DNA from: CAZHOS01 sp964534605
GTDB lineage: Bacteria; Patescibacteriota; Saccharimonadia; Saccharimonadales; VXPC01
DNA: 60,432 nucleotides
Direction of reading: 5' to 3'
Assembly: GCA_964534605.1 (NCBI GenBank)
Contig: CAZHOS010000002.1
Coordinates: forward strand, 1 to 60,432
Shown: one piece after another, positions 16,344 through 23,517 of the stretch
Numbering within the stretch: the stretch's first letter is position 1
Layout of the letters: each line of letters starts with the position of its first letter
Notes under the pieces: model-generated
The model's database searches: none
Told to the model about the DNA's origin: nothing
The model's input: the letters and a program-made list of their open reading frames with translations, nothing else
Position numbers and translations under genes: made by a program

Positions 16344-16387
16344 CGCTTTGCCTTTAGACGTACTCCTCCCTTATACTGTTTTTTAAG

Positions 16388-17077
16388 ATGACTAAAAAAG
16401 GTTGGATCTGGATCGGTATATGCACCCTATTACTGGGCGCCTACTTTGCATTCTGGCAGCAAACAGTATCTTTCGAAGATATTCTGGGGACAGCCGACTC
16501 GCTGAGCACTCGCTTCGAGGATAACCCGTTACAGACAATCGCTATCTACGTTGGTCTCTACATACTGGTAGCTTCGTTGTCTGTACCCGTCGCCTCGACA
16601 ATCAGCCTACTTGGCGGGGTAACATTTGGTTGGGGCCTCGGCTTCGTCCTGGCCGTATTTTCAGCAACTATCGGCAGTATGCTGCCATTTTTACTAGCCG
16701 GCAAGATCCTACGCTCGCGGGCCGAAAGCACGTACGGCGGTGCACTAGAAAAGCTCAACCGCGGACTAGAGCAGAGCGGCAATATGTACTTCCTGTCTGC
16801 TAGGCTAGCACCGTTTACACCATTCTACGCGCTTAACCTCATTAGCGGACTTACGTCTATCAAACTAAAGGACTACGCACTGCTGACGGTCATAGGTATA
16901 ACCCCAGGCACACTGGCCTTAACATTTACAGGCAATCAGGTTGGTAGCACGGTTAGCGCTAGCAGTCTTTTTAATCCCTGGCTGTTCTTTGGGCTTGTAG
17001 TGTTATCGGCTCTTCCAATTGGCCTTAGACACCTAGCGGACAGGATATTGCCTAAAGATCTAGGCCCAGACGCTTGA
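16388..17077 (+). CDS. TVP38/TMEM64 (VTT domain) membrane protein, second copy
   Basis: This 229-residue paralogue of the protein at 3935-4648 shares the layout: N-terminal helix, LSVPVASTISLLGGVTFGWG near 62-81, FLSARLAPFTPFYALNLISG near 136-155, and GITPGTLALTFTGNQ. TATACT ends 10 bases before the ATG, giving at most a 3-base leader. It is convergent, 10 bases apart, with a flavin disulfide oxidoreductase; in several bacteria VTT proteins and such oxidoreductases are adjacent or fused, so a joint function is plausible but not shown. Confidence 0.85.
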   Translation: MTKKGWIWIGICTLLLGAYFAFWQQTVSFEDILGTADSLSTRFEDNPLQTIAIYVGLYILVASLSVPVASTISLLGGVTFGWGLGFVLAVFSATIGSMLPFLLAGKILRSRAESTYGGALEKLNRGLEQSGNMYFLSARLAPFTPFYALNLISGLTSIKLKDYALLTVIGITPGTLALTFTGNQVGSTVSASSLFNPWLFFGLVVLSALPIGLRHLADRILPKDLGPDA

Positions 17078-17087
17078 AAGAGTCCGG

Positions 17088-18449
17088 CTACTTCTTCCAC
17101 TTTTTGGTGAGTCGGTTCCAGCCAGGTATGGCCAATACTTTTTCTAGACCATAGTCGGCGTTGATCAGGCTAAGGCTACCTAGCACAGTTGGATACGGGA
17201 AGACTGCATGCGACAAGGTTGTGATCGGCTTTTTGTTGCCATACATCAAAAGCAGTGGGCCCATTAGTTCAGCTGCGTTACCTGCAGCAACTACGCCGCT
17301 AAGCAGCCTGCCTTTCTTGTCGACAACAACCTTTACGAATCCATCTGCTTCTTCGTCGGTTACGGCCCTATCGTTTTCGGTTAGGTTGTAGTGGAGGATC
17401 TTTGCCCCGTCTACCTTCATGGCTTCATCAACAGTCATACCAAATGACCCAACCTCTGGCCAACTAAAGGTTATGGCTGGTGCTACTTGTAGCCTCTGTG
17501 CATTAGTGTTGTACAACGGAGTGATCATATTAGCCAACGCGATTGCCGCCTGGTTACCGGCTGTGTGGGTAAACTTAGGGCTCGGGGTGACATCGCCAAC
17601 GGCGTAAATATTCTTTTTGTTGGTTCGTAGATATTTATCTATTAATATGCCAGTTCGGTCATACTTTATGCCAGCATTTTCTAGCTGCAAACTGCCGGTA
17701 TTCGGCTTACGCCCAGTTGCTACTAGCAACTCTTCGACTTTAAAGCTCTTTTTGCCGGCTTTGATGGCAATTAGCTTTTTCTCATTAGAAACAGAAGTTT
17801 CCATCACGCCAGTAAGGAGCGTTACGCCCGCCTTCTTGAGGCCTTTAACGACAAGGTCGGCAGCCTCTTGGTCAAGCCGTCCAAGTATCTTGTCGCCGCG
17901 CTCGATGACAGTAACCTTTGTGCCTAGTGCAGAAAAGGCTGTAGCCATCTCGATACCAATTGGGCCAGAGCCTATAATTGCTAGTGACTTGGGTGCTTTC
18001 TTTAGTGAGAAGATGGACTCGTTGGTGCGATACTTGACGTCTTCGATACCCGGGATTGGTGGCACGAATGGGCTAGAGCCAGTAGTGATCAAAAAATACT
18101 TAGAGGTAATTTTCTTGCGGCCAACTTTGATCGTATGCTTGTCTTCGAACTCAGCAGCACCAGTAATGACTTTTACGCCGTGGCTTTCGATGTTTTCGGC
18201 ATTATCCGTGCGCTTCTCGATAAAGTCTATGCTCTTTTTTACATGCTTCCACGGGTCTTTAACGCCGTGTTTAGCCGCATGTAGTAGCGCCTTGCTAGGG
18301 ACACAGCCGGTATGCAAACATTCGCCGCCCAGGCGCTTGTCTTTCTCGACCAACGCCACACGCGTTAGGCCTAATTTACCTGCAAACTCAGCAGCTGTTA
18401 TGCCGCCAGAGCCTGCACCAATAATTACAAGTTGATAGTCGTATTTCAT
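17088..18449 (-). CDS. FAD-dependent pyridine nucleotide-disulfide oxidoreductase
   Basis: This 453-residue enzyme has the class I disulfide reductase fold. Features are an N-terminal FAD-binding GAGSGG (11-16), the redox-active pair in GGECLHTGCVPSK (Cys44 and Cys49), an NAD(P)-binding GSGPIG near 160-165, a second FAD contact YAVGDVTPSPKFTHTAGNQA near 280, and a C-terminal dimer domain ending near SHAVFPYPTVLGSL. The CxxxxC motif groups it with dihydrolipoamide dehydrogenase and mercuric-reductase-like enzymes. No N-terminal metal domain and no C-terminal Cys pair is seen, so mercury reduction is unlikely. No lipoyl-dependent complex is encoded nearby. Substrate unknown. Confidence 0.88.
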   Translation of the reverse strand: MKYDYQLVIIGAGSGGITAAEFAGKLGLTRVALVEKDKRLGGECLHTGCVPSKALLHAAKHGVKDPWKHVKKSIDFIEKRTDNAENIESHGVKVITGAAEFEDKHTIKVGRKKITSKYFLITTGSSPFVPPIPGIEDVKYRTNESIFSLKKAPKSLAIIGSGPIGIEMATAFSALGTKVTVIERGDKILGRLDQEAADLVVKGLKKAGVTLLTGVMETSVSNEKKLIAIKAGKKSFKVEELLVATGRKPNTGSLQLENAGIKYDRTGILIDKYLRTNKKNIYAVGDVTPSPKFTHTAGNQAAIALANMITPLYNTNAQRLQVAPAITFSWPEVGSFGMTVDEAMKVDGAKILHYNLTENDRAVTDEEADGFVKVVVDKKGRLLSGVVAAGNAAELMGPLLLMYGNKKPITTLSHAVFPYPTVLGSLSLINADYGLEKVLAIPGWNRLTKKWKK

Positions 18450-18502
18450 ATGAATGTAACTGTAGCAATAAAATCAACTCCTTGCAACGAGGCAGATCGA
18501 TG

Positions 18503-18508
18503 TATAAT
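18503..18508 (+). promoter_or_regulatory. -10 element, leaderless type
   Basis: TATAAT ends 6 bases before the ATG at 18515; TTGCAA at 18482-18487 could be a -35 with short spacing. Confidence 0.6.
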
Positions 18509-18514
18509 GTGCAC

Positions 18515-18745
18515 ATGCAAGCTAAGCCACAAAAGAGTATCGATATAGATGTTGTGCAAGAAGCACTTGATCTTCACAGAAGCCCCGCTCGGCAATCGAA
18601 TGGGTATAGATTAAGCCACACTTTGCTGATCGTTATTCTGTCGTTACTGTTCTTTGCTATCGTAGCCTTCTGGACACTTACTCGGTCTACTAGCACCTCG
18701 ACGGTTATTGACGAAGCAGATGCAGAAGTTATTTTTACGCAGTAA
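18515..18745 (+). CDS. Small single-span membrane protein, 76 residues
   Basis: The product has a polar N-terminus of about 34 residues, one membrane helix (TLLIVILSLLFFAIVAFWTL) and a short Ser/Thr then acidic tail. I do not recognise a family. The ATG at 18515 is chosen because the TATAAT at 18503 would place the transcript start on it; an upstream GTG or ATG in the same frame is less likely. It lies between the divergent oxidoreductase gene and the convergent zwf gene. Confidence 0.55.
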   Translation: MQAKPQKSIDIDVVQEALDLHRSPARQSNGYRLSHTLLIVILSLLFFAIVAFWTLTRSTSTSTVIDEADAEVIFTQ

Positions 18746-18762
18746 GTTCTTCCTTCTTTCTA

Positions 18763-20178
18763 TTAATGATTAGTATTACAAACCCAGCTGTCATGGACAA
18801 CCCAGCCTTTTTTGCCTACTAACGCGTCGGATTCCGGCACATTAGCTGCGCCCTTCTCGTAGAAGCCAAGCGACTGGCCGTCCTTAGACCAGTGATCTAG
18901 AACAGGCTGGATAAACTCCCAGCTTGCCAAGATCTGTTTGTCGGACGGGAACAAAGTTTGATCGCCAATAATGCCGTCATGAAGTATGCGGTCGTAAGCG
19001 TCGGCCATGTCTGGGCCGCTGTAGCAATGATCTATGGTTATCTGGTCTGGCTCGTTGTCTAGGCCTGGGCGTTTGGCAGCTAGCTTTAAAGCTACACCCT
19101 CGTGGGGGTGGATCCGGAATGTGAGTGTATTTTGATGATGGTGTGACTTTTCGGTTTCGAAAACTATGTTTAGCTCGGTAATCTTGTCTGACATAGCCTT
19201 GCCGGCTCTCATGACAATTGGCACACCCTCCCACTCTGGACGATCTATCTCGAAACGAACGGCCGCGAATGTCTCGGTATTTGAGTCGCTATTACCAGTT
19301 TCTTGGCGGTAACCATTGTACTGTGCGCGCACCGTATCTTTGTCTATGTTATCCATTGGCTTAATAGAGCCAAGTATCTGGTCCTTACGACGCAGTATGT
19401 CTAGCGGTTCGAAGCTGGACGGCTCGTCCATGGTTGCCAGTGCTGCTAGCTGGAGTAAATGCCCTTGGAGCATATCGCGCAGTGCACCCGTCTGCTCGTA
19501 AAAAGCGGCTCTGCCCTGTATGTCTAGCGACTCTAGGGCACTAATCTGTATCGATTTAATATTACTGCCATTCCAGATCTCGCTGACAATTGGGTTGTGA
19601 AACCTAAAGTATAGGATATTCTGGACCATGTCTTTAGCTAAATAGTGGTCGACGCGGTAGATACTGTCCTCGCCAAAGTGCGGCTTGATCTTGTCGATTA
19701 GCTTCTGAGCGCTGGCTAGGTCGTGCCCGAAAGGCTTCTCGATCATCAGGCGGCTGGCCGAGCTACCACCACATTCGTGCATTTTGTGCTCGACCATATT
19801 GTCGATAACAACTTCGAACAGGCTCGGTGGCACAGCAAAGTAGAATAGCTTGAGGCTGCAGGTTGGACCGAGCTTATCGTCCAGCTGCTGCTTTAGACCG
19901 ACGTAATCTTCTGGCTTACTAATATCTGCGGTCAGGATACTTATACGAGCACAGAGCTTGTCTAGCTCTTGCTCTTTGCAGTGGCCGTCGCTGTCCTTGA
20001 TGAATGCAAACAGCTCTTCTCGTAGTTCTTTGATGTCTATATCCCGTCGACTGACACCAAATATCTGAACGCTGTCATCTAGCCTGCCGTTAGCCTGCAA
20101 TCTATAGAGGGACGGCAGCAATTTACGCTTGACGAGGTCGCCTGTAAATCCGTATATGACTATGCTGCTGGGGGTCAT
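18763..20178 (-). CDS. zwf: Glucose-6-phosphate 1-dehydrogenase
   Basis: This 471-residue enzyme oxidises glucose 6-phosphate to 6-phosphogluconolactone with NAD(P). Visible motifs are the N-terminal dinucleotide site GFTGDLVKRKLLPSLY (residues 9-24), the substrate site RVDHYLAKD near 182-190 (RxDHYLGK in most homologues, here Ala for Gly), and IMRAGKAMSDKI near 320. Length matches the family. It is the last gene of the set pgl-gnd-zwf; gnd ends 2 bases upstream, so they are co-transcribed. Together they give NADPH and ribulose 5-phosphate, which matters in a lineage with little other central metabolism. Confidence 0.95.
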   Translation of the reverse strand: MTPSSIVIYGFTGDLVKRKLLPSLYRLQANGRLDDSVQIFGVSRRDIDIKELREELFAFIKDSDGHCKEQELDKLCARISILTADISKPEDYVGLKQQLDDKLGPTCSLKLFYFAVPPSLFEVVIDNMVEHKMHECGGSSASRLMIEKPFGHDLASAQKLIDKIKPHFGEDSIYRVDHYLAKDMVQNILYFRFHNPIVSEIWNGSNIKSIQISALESLDIQGRAAFYEQTGALRDMLQGHLLQLAALATMDEPSSFEPLDILRRKDQILGSIKPMDNIDKDTVRAQYNGYRQETGNSDSNTETFAAVRFEIDRPEWEGVPIVMRAGKAMSDKITELNIVFETEKSHHHQNTLTFRIHPHEGVALKLAAKRPGLDNEPDQITIDHCYSGPDMADAYDRILHDGIIGDQTLFPSDKQILASWEFIQPVLDHWSKDGQSLGFYEKGAANVPESDALVGKKGWVVHDSWVCNTNH

Positions 20179-20180
20179 GC

Positions 20181-21083
20181 TTACGACTCCTTATTGATGG
20201 CATGCCCGCCAAACTCGTTGCGTAGCTGCGCCAAGAACTTAGTCGCGTAGTTGATGTTGCCTTGCTGCGAGTCGACACGTACATCTAGTGACGCTTGGAT
20301 GACCGGAGTCTCGATACCTAGCTCTTTAGCTGTCTCGAGTGTCCAGCGAGCTTCGCCTGACTCGCTAACATAACCTTCGACTCCTTTGAATTCTGGATCA
20401 CGGCGTAACATATTCTCGATCAGGCCATTTAGGAAAGATTCGTTAATACTCCCGTGCTGCCAGACACCAGCCAGCTCGCCAAGATCTATATCCTCGATCG
20501 GGCCCTCTTTGATAATGCGGTAACCTTCGGCATAAGCCTGCATAATGCCGTACTCTATGCCGTTATGGACCATTTTCGTAAAGTGACCAGCACCAGTGCG
20601 TCCAAGATGAGCCCAGCCATCCTTCTGTGCAAGAGTTACAAATAGGCTCCTGGTAGTATCAAGTGATTCTTGACTGCCCCCGACCATCATCGAGAACCCA
20701 TTCTTAAGTCCGTGGACTCCGCCCGACGTACCAACATCGATCAGCTCTATATTGCCTGGAGCCAGCAATTCCTGATGCTTAAGTGTCTGGCGGTAATCCG
20801 AGTTGCCGCCGTCGATAATAATTGATCCCTCAGGCAGAACTGTCATCAGCTCTTCCATCGTCTTTGTTACAAACTGGTGCGGTATCATTAACCAGATCGT
20901 CGGCTTATCACCTGTCTTTGACACCAGCTCGCTATAATCAGCAGCAGCTTCTGCGCCGTGAGCAACCATCGCTTCTACTGCGTCATGGTTGACGTCATAA
21001 ACCACAACCTCGTGACCATCGCCCATGAGCCTCTGCACCATCTGTGATCCCATTTTTCCAAGTCCTACAAAACCTATCTTCAT
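20181..21083 (-). CDS. gnd: 6-phosphogluconate dehydrogenase, short (decarboxylating) type
   Basis: This 300-residue enzyme converts 6-phosphogluconate to ribulose 5-phosphate. It has the N-terminal Rossmann motif GFVGLGKMGSQM (4-15), LIDVGTSGGVHGLKNGFSM near 112-130 for substrate binding, and the catalytic lysine region GAGHFTKMVHNGIEYG near 160-175. At 300 residues it belongs to the short GntZ/YqeC-like class rather than the 470-residue form. It sits between pgl (16 bases upstream) and zwf (2 bases downstream) on the same strand, forming a complete oxidative pentose phosphate operon. Confidence 0.93.
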   Translation of the reverse strand: MKIGFVGLGKMGSQMVQRLMGDGHEVVVYDVNHDAVEAMVAHGAEAAADYSELVSKTGDKPTIWLMIPHQFVTKTMEELMTVLPEGSIIIDGGNSDYRQTLKHQELLAPGNIELIDVGTSGGVHGLKNGFSMMVGGSQESLDTTRSLFVTLAQKDGWAHLGRTGAGHFTKMVHNGIEYGIMQAYAEGYRIIKEGPIEDIDLGELAGVWQHGSINESFLNGLIENMLRRDPEFKGVEGYVSESGEARWTLETAKELGIETPVIQASLDVRVDSQQGNINYATKFLAQLRNEFGGHAINKES

Positions 21084-21099
21084 ATCTATTTCCCCTATA

Positions 21100-21756
21100 T
21101 TAACTATTTACATTATATATCTGTACATCAGGCATTCTTGTTAGAATGCTAGACGGCTGGATGTGCTCAGCTACGCTACTATCAATACGCCCAACTGCTT
21201 CTGCCTTAGAGGCCCCAGCAAAGACAACAGCGTGCTGCATGTGGATCAATGCCCGTTCCGTGATAGTAATACGCTGGAAGTCATCCCAGTCGTAACCTAC
21301 TGCAAGCGAGCCACTAAATATAGCTTTATATTGGACGCTAGTCATTGGCTTTATACCCGCAATGTGGTCGTCAGAGCCAATGCCTAGTATGGCGATGTTT
21401 GTGCTTTGCCCGTCATCAAATGCTTTTTCCACAATCGCTGCGTATTCATCCGCTGTCTGCTCCAGACTTAAGCCTTCCCGCAATACAAGGCTCACACCGG
21501 CATATGCGTCTACGTCGAAGCCCAAGACATGCTCGTTAGAACTCTCGTGCCCTTTGTCGCCGTAGCGCTCGTCTACCATGAATAGCTGCACTCCCTTCTT
21601 TTGCTCGTCGCTGAGCACACTGTTTAGTGCTGCAAGAACATCAGCAGAAGATCCGCCAGAGAAAAATAGGTTCGTATTATGCCCTACTTTCTGCGACAGA
21701 TACGTCGCTGCAGCCTCGGCTGCCTGCTGGTTGCTTGGGAGCGTGTGCTTAATCAT
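21100..21756 (-). CDS. pgl: 6-phosphogluconolactonase (SOL/DevB type)
   Basis: This 218-residue protein resembles the glucosamine-6-phosphate isomerase / 6-phosphogluconolactonase family. It has NLFFSGGSSADVLAALN near 29-45, FMVDERYGDKGHESSNEH near 79-96, and AILGIGSDDHIAGIKP near 122-137, where Asp and His of GxGxDDHIA correspond to the catalytic motif. It hydrolyses the lactone made by Zwf. It heads the pgl-gnd-zwf operon. TAGGAT ends 6 bases before the ATG, a leaderless-type start, and no Shine-Dalgarno sequence is present. Confidence 0.85.
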   Translation of the reverse strand: MIKHTLPSNQQAAEAAATYLSQKVGHNTNLFFSGGSSADVLAALNSVLSDEQKKGVQLFMVDERYGDKGHESSNEHVLGFDVDAYAGVSLVLREGLSLEQTADEYAAIVEKAFDDGQSTNIAILGIGSDDHIAGIKPMTSVQYKAIFSGSLAVGYDWDDFQRITITERALIHMQHAVVFAGASKAEAVGRIDSSVAEHIQPSSILTRMPDVQIYNVNS

Positions 21757-21796
21757 ACCAACATCCTAGCACGCAAGGCCTGAGATTAATCTGAGA

Positions 21797-22453
21797 TTAT
21801 GCCGATGTTTTCAACAAGTCTTTAATTTCACTCACAAGACCTTGGCGATTATTCAAAAAATCATGTACATCACTAAGCTCTATCATCCTAACACTATCTA
21901 CATCTAGGCCCTCTAGACTATTGATGCTCAGGACTTCATCCTCCGTCGCCCTCACTACCGCAACTTTTGTTCGTGTGGCTAAATCATTATAAGCAGCAAT
22001 AGGGTCTATAGATTCGTTACCCTCCATATACTCTTTGGTGACAAGCGTCGTAGAACCATCGCGGCGCGGGTAAGCTACTGAGCCGTCATCATTAGCCACT
22101 GTGCCATCACGGCGCATCATCTTGGCAATGCGCTGCTCAGTCGTACCCAGGCTTGTTGGCGGGGCGAGCAATATTACCTGACTCAAGCCCGGTAGATCGG
22201 CCAACGCTGCACTGATACACCCTTGTGAGTGAGCTATAATGACAGAGATATTGTCCTTGCCTTCACCGTACTTCTCACTCAAAAGCTGGGCATTTTTAGG
22301 CAATGACGATGTGACGAGTTGATTCTTAGCCTGATCAAAATAATCATATGCAAACATCATATGCGCGAACTCTGGCAGAGCAGCGGCAATATCAGTAAAA
22401 AGCCCCCTACCAGTTTCATCAACCCCAAACCCATGCGAATACAGTATTTTCAT
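21797..22453 (-). CDS. Small alpha/beta-fold hydrolase (YdeN/RBBP9-like)
   Basis: This 218-residue protein starts with a beta-strand and YSHGFGVDETG (oxyanion region, 5-15). It has the nucleophile elbow IAHSQGC (Ser near 76), the DEV acid near 187-189 and the histidine in DVHDFLNN near 201-208, completing a Ser-Asp-His triad. The substrate is unknown. The ATG is 8 bases after a consensus TATAAT on the minus strand (22467-22462), so the mRNA is probably leaderless or nearly so. It lies upstream of, but separate from, the pentose phosphate operon (40 bases to pgl). Confidence 0.8.
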   Translation of the reverse strand: MKILYSHGFGVDETGRGLFTDIAAALPEFAHMMFAYDYFDQAKNQLVTSSLPKNAQLLSEKYGEGKDNISVIIAHSQGCISAALADLPGLSQVILLAPPTSLGTTEQRIAKMMRRDGTVANDDGSVAYPRRDGSTTLVTKEYMEGNESIDPIAAYNDLATRTKVAVVRATEDEVLSINSLEGLDVDSVRMIELSDVHDFLNNRQGLVSEIKDLLKTSA

Positions 22454-22570
22454 AAAAGTAGATTATACCACTATTAAATAGTATAATATTGAGTAATTAG
22501 CAAGTATATACTTTCGATAACGAATCTAGTATAGTTATTACGTTCGATTCGACACTACCTAGGAGGTAAC

Positions 22571-22976
22571 ATGAGCGAACAAAAAACTGCTGAGCAAATC
22601 GTCGATGATCTGATTGCAAGGACCGTCCAGCTGGCACCTAGCATTCCACAAGACGAAGACTACGGAGAAGGGCTTGAGGCACAATGCACCCCTTGCAGCA
22701 ATCCAGGTCTTCGAGGAAGATTACCCAGAAGAAGAGATCGAGATTCTTGAAGAACGAGGCCTTCTTAAGGAGGAGCTAATTGCCATCTCTAAAGTACTTG
22801 AGGGTATGACCCTAAGACACACGGCATACGAACCGGATTTCCTGGAGGTATTCTCATCTGTCGAAGACTTCGTTGATGGCATGGACCGACGAACACTGCA
22901 AGTCATGCAATGGCGAGCAAGTTCAATAATCGGAGATATCGCCGAACAGCGGCTCAGCAACAGCAGCGAAAGCTGA
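22571..22976 (+). pseudogene. Small acidic protein gene with an apparent +1 frameshift
   Basis: An ATG at 22571 with a strong GGAGG Shine-Dalgarno starts a frame reading MSEQKTAEQIVDDLIARTVQ and continuing acidic, but this stops at 22748-22750. A second frame, open from 22614, carries the natural continuation (APLAAIQVFEEDYPEEEIEI, then a helical stretch ending at 22976). Joining them near 22672-22695 gives one protein of about 135 residues. The cause could be a one-base error, a true mutation or programmed +1 frameshifting; the junction area contains GCACCCCTTGC. I do not recognise the family. A terminator follows the second frame, supporting one transcription unit. Confidence 0.55.
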
Positions 22977-22980
22977 TCCA

Positions 22981-23032
22981 CCCACCTGCATTCTGGCAAC
23001 CGCCAATATAAGCCAGGTGGGTTCACCTTTTT
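22981..23032 (+). terminator. Terminator after the frameshifted gene
   Basis: CCCACCTG (22981-22988) pairs with CAGGTGGG (23014-23021), followed by TTCACC and a run of five T. The loop is long (25 bases). Confidence 0.6.
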
Positions 23033-23127
23033 ATAAAAAACGACCGGTCTGTGTCGCAAACTCTTCAAATTTTCCAGCCATTTCCGCAGCTTGAGCCCCT
23101 CTTGGAATTTTTACGAGGACAATTAAA

Positions 23128-23159
23128 GATTTGAGGGTAGATATACTACCCTCCCTCAA
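23128..23159. other. Hairpin in the non-coding stretch
   Basis: TTGAGGGTAG pairs with CTACCCTCCCTCAA, with a two-base bulge on the 3' side, around a 5-base loop. It is one of several structured segments in the 534 bases between 22977 and 23510, which contain no convincing gene. Confidence 0.4.
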
Positions 23160-23197
23160 GTTCCCGCAACGAAAATATCCAACAGAGCCTAATCAAT

Positions 23198-23330
23198 GCG
23201 CGGCATTTAGGTGCTGGCTTGAGTGCAGCTTGGGATTTTCAGTCAGGCACCGCGGGGAGGCGTGCATATGGCACGTTGATGAGGACGGCTGGCTTAAAAA
23301 TATCCAAAAGAACCCTAACTGTAGCGATAC
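23198..23330 (-). repeat. Copy 1 of a two-copy structured intergenic element
   Basis: Read on the minus strand, this segment matches 27111-27371 (plus strand, gap collapsed) in order and spacing. ATATTTT is followed after 22 bases by ATC and three bases later by GTGCCATATGCACGCCTCC (23274-23256; 18 of 19 identical), and 45 bases after that by CTAAATGCCGCGC (23210-23198; 12 of 13 identical). Both copies can form a stem TTGG/ATTTT with AAAAT/CCAA; one pair is G-C here and A-T in copy 2, a compensatory change. Function unknown. Confidence 0.5.
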
Positions 23331-23517
23331 ATTTAGGTGCTTGGCTTTGAGCCAGAATCGAATTTTAGTGCGGAAGCTTTGCTGTGGCTGTACAGACAGT
23401 ACTGTCCAGCAAAGAACCGTAAGCTAAAATATCGTATTCTGGCCAAAGACGGAATTAGCACAGCGCAAAGAGCTTTGCTCTTTGGCAGGTGCTGGTTCCG
23501 GGCCAAGTGCCTAAATG
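23330..23517 (+). ncRNA. Candidate structured RNA with a three-way junction
   Basis: The ends pair over 15 positions: CATTTAGGTGCTTGG (23330-23344) with CCAAGTGCCTAAATG (23503-23517), including two G-U pairs. Inside, 23345-23448 forms one long imperfect hairpin (stems of 13, 3, 7, 5 and 8 pairs, the outermost CTTTG-GCCAGAAT with ATTCTGGC-CAAAG). A second hairpin, CAAAGAGC with GCTCTTTG, lies at 23466-23484. The G-U pairs would be A-C mismatches on the minus strand, so the plus strand is favoured. It does not show RNase P, tmRNA, SRP or 6S hallmarks. Its 3' end overlaps the last codons of the convergent oxidase gene. Expression is unproven. Confidence 0.45.

Noticed and set aside
17088..18449. 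Mercuric reductase
   Set aside because: The CxxxxC core is present, but there is no N-terminal metal-binding domain, no C-terminal vicinal cysteine pair and no mer genes nearby.
23330..23517. RNase P RNA, tmRNA, 6S RNA or an integron attC site
   Set aside because: None of the conserved sequence blocks of RNase P or tmRNA is present, the three-way junction does not match the single-rod 6S shape, and the attC core sites are absent.
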